From NCBI GenBank assembly GCA_900552685.1, contig USAJ01000002.1:62001-126000 (forward strand): 64,000 bases of DNA, in the 5' to 3' direction. Source of the DNA: an uncultured Collinsella sp. (GTDB lineage: Bacteria > Actinomycetota > Coriobacteriia > Coriobacteriales > Coriobacteriaceae). Under the pieces are notes generated by a model. It saw only the letters and a program-made list of their open reading frames with translations, did no database searches and was not told the DNA's origin. Position numbers and translations under genes: made by a program. Below, piece after piece: positions 62,114 through 64,000 of this stretch; position 1 is the first letter of the stretch, and every line of letters begins with the position of its first letter.

Positions 62114-63595
62114 TTAGCGATGGAAGAAACCGCGGCGCTCAAACTTGGGCTCGCAGCACACGTTGATACCCAGTTTGCGCAGTACCGTCTCGTCCGTCGG
62201 CGAGATAATCACGCTAAAGAAGGCATCGCAACCGCGCAGCTGCTCCAGGCCCGAAAGGACGCGAGCGGCCGTCTCACTCGTGGCCGAGGTGATCGACAGC
62301 GCCATAAGCGTCTCGTCGGTGTGGAGGCGCGGGTTTTTGCTGCCCAGGAAATGCGTCTTGAGCTTGCTGATGGGCTCGATCGCTTCATCGCTAATGACCT
62401 CGAGCTCAAGGTCGACGCCCGAGACATGCTTAAGTGCATTCATGATGAGCGAGCTCGCAGCGCCCAGGCGCGTGGAAGTCTTGCCGGTCACCACGGAGCC
62501 ATCGGGCATAACCATGGCACCCACGGGACCACCCGTCAGCTGCTCCCTGGTGAGGGCCGCCGAGCGCGCCGGTGAGTAGTTCTTATCGATGCCGGCTTTC
62601 TTCATAATGATCTTGAGACGGTCGACTTGCTCATCGCCCACGCCGGTACGGCGCACATTTTCGACCGCGGTAAAGTAGCGGCGGACGATCTCCATCTTGG
62701 AAGCGTCGCGGCAGGCATCGTCATCGGTGATGGCAAAGCCGACCATATTGACGCCCATGTCCGTAGGACTCTGGTAGGGGCTCTTGCCCAGGATCTTTTC
62801 CATCAGAGCACGGACCACCGGGAAGGCCTCGACGTCGCGGTTGTAGTTGACCGTGGTCTTGTTATAGGCCTCAAGGTGGAAGGAGTCGATGATATTGGCA
62901 TCGTCGAGGTCCGCCGTGGCCGCCTCGTAGGCGATGTTGACCGGATGCGTGAGGGGAAGGTTCCAGACCGGGAAGGTCTCGAACTTGGCATAGCCGGCGG
63001 CCGTGCCATGCTTGTGCTCGTGATAGAGCTGAGACAGGCAGGTGGCAAGCTTGCCCGAGCCAGGACCGGGGGCAGTGACCACGACGAGCGGTCGGGTGGT
63101 CTCGACAAACTCATTCTTGCCGTAGCCATCGTCGGACACGATCAGATCGACATCGTGCGGATACCCCTCGATGGGATAGTGCAGCTTGGCGGGAATACCG
63201 AGCGCGTTCAGGCGGTTGCGGAACACATCGGCAGCAGGCTGGCCGGCGTACTGGGTGATGACCACAGCCGCGACAGCAAAGCCGTTGCCGCGGAACAGGT
63301 CAACCAGGCGCAGCACATCCTCGTCATAGGTAATGCCGAGGTCACCACGAGCCTTGTTTTTCTCGATGTGGTTTGCGTTGATCGCGATGATAACCTCGAC
63401 ATCGTCGGCGATGCTCTTGAGCATGCGGAACTTGCTGTCCGGTTCAAAACCCGGCAGCACGCGGCTCGCATGATAGTCATCGAACAGCTTACCGCCAAAC
63501 TCCAAATAGAGCTTGCCACCAAACTGCGAGATGCGCTCCTTAATGTGAGCAGCCTGCAGCTCGATATACTTCGCGTTGTCGAAACCCTGGCGCAT
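62114..63595 (-). CDS. DUF1846 family protein
   Basis: 493 residues, the family length. A large cytosolic protein with MRQGFDNAKYIELQAAHIKERI at the N terminus and a glycine-rich phosphate-loop-like APGPGSGKLATCLSQLYHE in the centre. The family is widespread in Firmicutes and actinobacteria; nucleotide binding is plausible but its reaction is not established. ATG 63595 with GGGAG 7 bp upstream; an ATG at 63619 lacks such a site. Confidence 0.88.
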   Translation of the reverse strand: MRQGFDNAKYIELQAAHIKERISQFGGKLYLEFGGKLFDDYHASRVLPGFEPDSKFRMLKSIADDVEVIIAINANHIEKNKARGDLGITYDEDVLRLVDLFRGNGFAVAAVVITQYAGQPAADVFRNRLNALGIPAKLHYPIEGYPHDVDLIVSDDGYGKNEFVETTRPLVVVTAPGPGSGKLATCLSQLYHEHKHGTAAGYAKFETFPVWNLPLTHPVNIAYEAATADLDDANIIDSFHLEAYNKTTVNYNRDVEAFPVVRALMEKILGKSPYQSPTDMGVNMVGFAITDDDACRDASKMEIVRRYFTAVENVRRTGVGDEQVDRLKIIMKKAGIDKNYSPARSAALTREQLTGGPVGAMVMPDGSVVTGKTSTRLGAASSLIMNALKHVSGVDLELEVISDEAIEPISKLKTHFLGSKNPRLHTDETLMALSITSATSETAARVLSGLEQLRGCDAFFSVIISPTDETVLRKLGINVCCEPKFERRGFFHR

Positions 63596-63720
63596 ATATG
63601 GCTCCCGTCCCGTTTCCATTTAATGTTCTAGGCGATTATAACGGAGCCCGCCCTCCCCGATACCCAGACCATCAACAGGCACCAACCAAACATCCGTCAA
63701 ACCTCTTGTCGGACATATTT

Positions 63721-63749
63721 GGTGCAAACTAACCTGACCCCATTGCACC
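63721..63749. repeat. Short inverted repeat GGTGCAA / TTGCACC
   Basis: 7-bp perfect arms (63721-63727 and 63743-63749) with the loop containing AACCTGACCCC. No T-run. It lies in the gene-free 63596-64000 region. Confidence 0.5.
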
Positions 63750-63787
63750 GCCCCATAACACCAACAATGGCAGCGCCGCAGGTGGAG

Positions 63788-63939
63788 CAAAAGTCAGCGA
63801 AAGCCCGCCAGAGCGAGCAAGGTGACGTAAAAGAGGAGGGCATAGGCCTTTTGGCCATGCCCGACGATTGAACGTCAGATTGCCGCTCTGGCGGGCTTGC
63901 AGCGTCGAGTGGTTCCGGCGTTTGGTAAAACGCCGGAAC
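63788..63939 (+). ncRNA. Structured repeat element, copy 3, with 3' hairpin (putative RNA)
   Basis: P1 63801-63815 with 63884-63898 (15 bp perfect), GCAA/TTGC 63817-63820 with 63880-63883, P2 TGACGT 63823-63828 with ACGTCA 63872-63877, apical hairpin 63839-63861 (loop TTTT), and a 12-bp 3' hairpin 63912-63939 with loop GGTA. Compared with copy 2, stems change on both sides while AAAGAGGAG, CCGACGATTGA, GCAGCGTCGA and the GGTA loop stay the same. Confidence 0.72.
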
Positions 63940-63944
63940 ACAAG

Positions 63945-64000
63945 AGCGCCCCCTCCCGCGCACGGAACGGAAGGGGGCTAAAGGTAGGAGTCTACCGGTG
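63945..64000. other. Window end: two hairpins, no gene assigned
   Basis: CGCCCCCT pairs with AGGGGGC-type sequence (about 63947-63979) and GGTAG pairs with CTACC (63983-63996). They may be the terminator and end of a gene outside the window; nothing more can be said. Confidence 0.4.

Overview
The window is a GC-rich (roughly 60 percent), densely packed bacterial chromosome segment whose gene content points to a Coriobacteriia actinobacterium, most like Collinsella. The grounds are an actinobacterial division cluster with sepF, yggT and divIVA but no ftsA, strongly C/G-ending codons, and many intergenic palindromes. The genus is an inference; there is no rRNA or tRNA here to test it.

Layout. 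1-9000: start of moeA (cut by the window edge), a CLC channel with fluoride-exporter signatures, a diacylglycerol kinase-like protein, an ArfB-like rescue factor, xpt, an MFS pump, metY, a Cys-rich C_GCAxxG_C_C protein and a YigZ/IMPACT protein. 8989-9352: RNase P RNA (minus strand), then rpsA. 11000-19700: HAD hydrolase, cysteine desulfidase-like cyuA, rpiB, ndk, argH, a 56-residue small ORF, argG with an arginine-rich leader peptide and attenuator, and a Cof-type HAD phosphatase. 19900-28300: polA, M18 aminopeptidase, yaaA, a membrane-anchored hypothetical, and thiC (TPP riboswitch) with thiD. 28300-34500: an array of three palindromic units, SGNH hydrolase, a PARG-like TIGR02452 protein, a Bax inhibitor-1 family protein, a PiT phosphate transporter with its DUF47 partner, and a nitroreductase.

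34600-58300 is one long minus-strand division and wall-synthesis block: mraZ-rsmH-ftsL-ftsI-murF-mraY-murD-ftsW-murG-murC-murB-ftsQ-ftsZ, then pgeF-pstS-pstC-pstA-pstB-phoU, then yggS-sepF-yggT-divIVA. A complete high-affinity phosphate operon lies between pgeF and yggS, genes that are usually neighbours, and murE is missing from its usual place. 58700-63600: xerD, pyrG, a winged-helix protein and a DUF1846 protein.

The strongest non-gene signals are: (1) an Arg-codon-rich leader peptide with a strong Shine-Dalgarno site and an intrinsic terminator in the argG leader; (2) a structured element present three times (8875-8980, 11975-12120, 63790-63940) whose stems covary while an internal loop stays constant; (3) three palindromic units at an 80-81 nt period after thiD; (4) yggT apparently starting on ATC; (5) a MraZ-type operator (three 10-bp-spaced boxes) on the dcw promoter.
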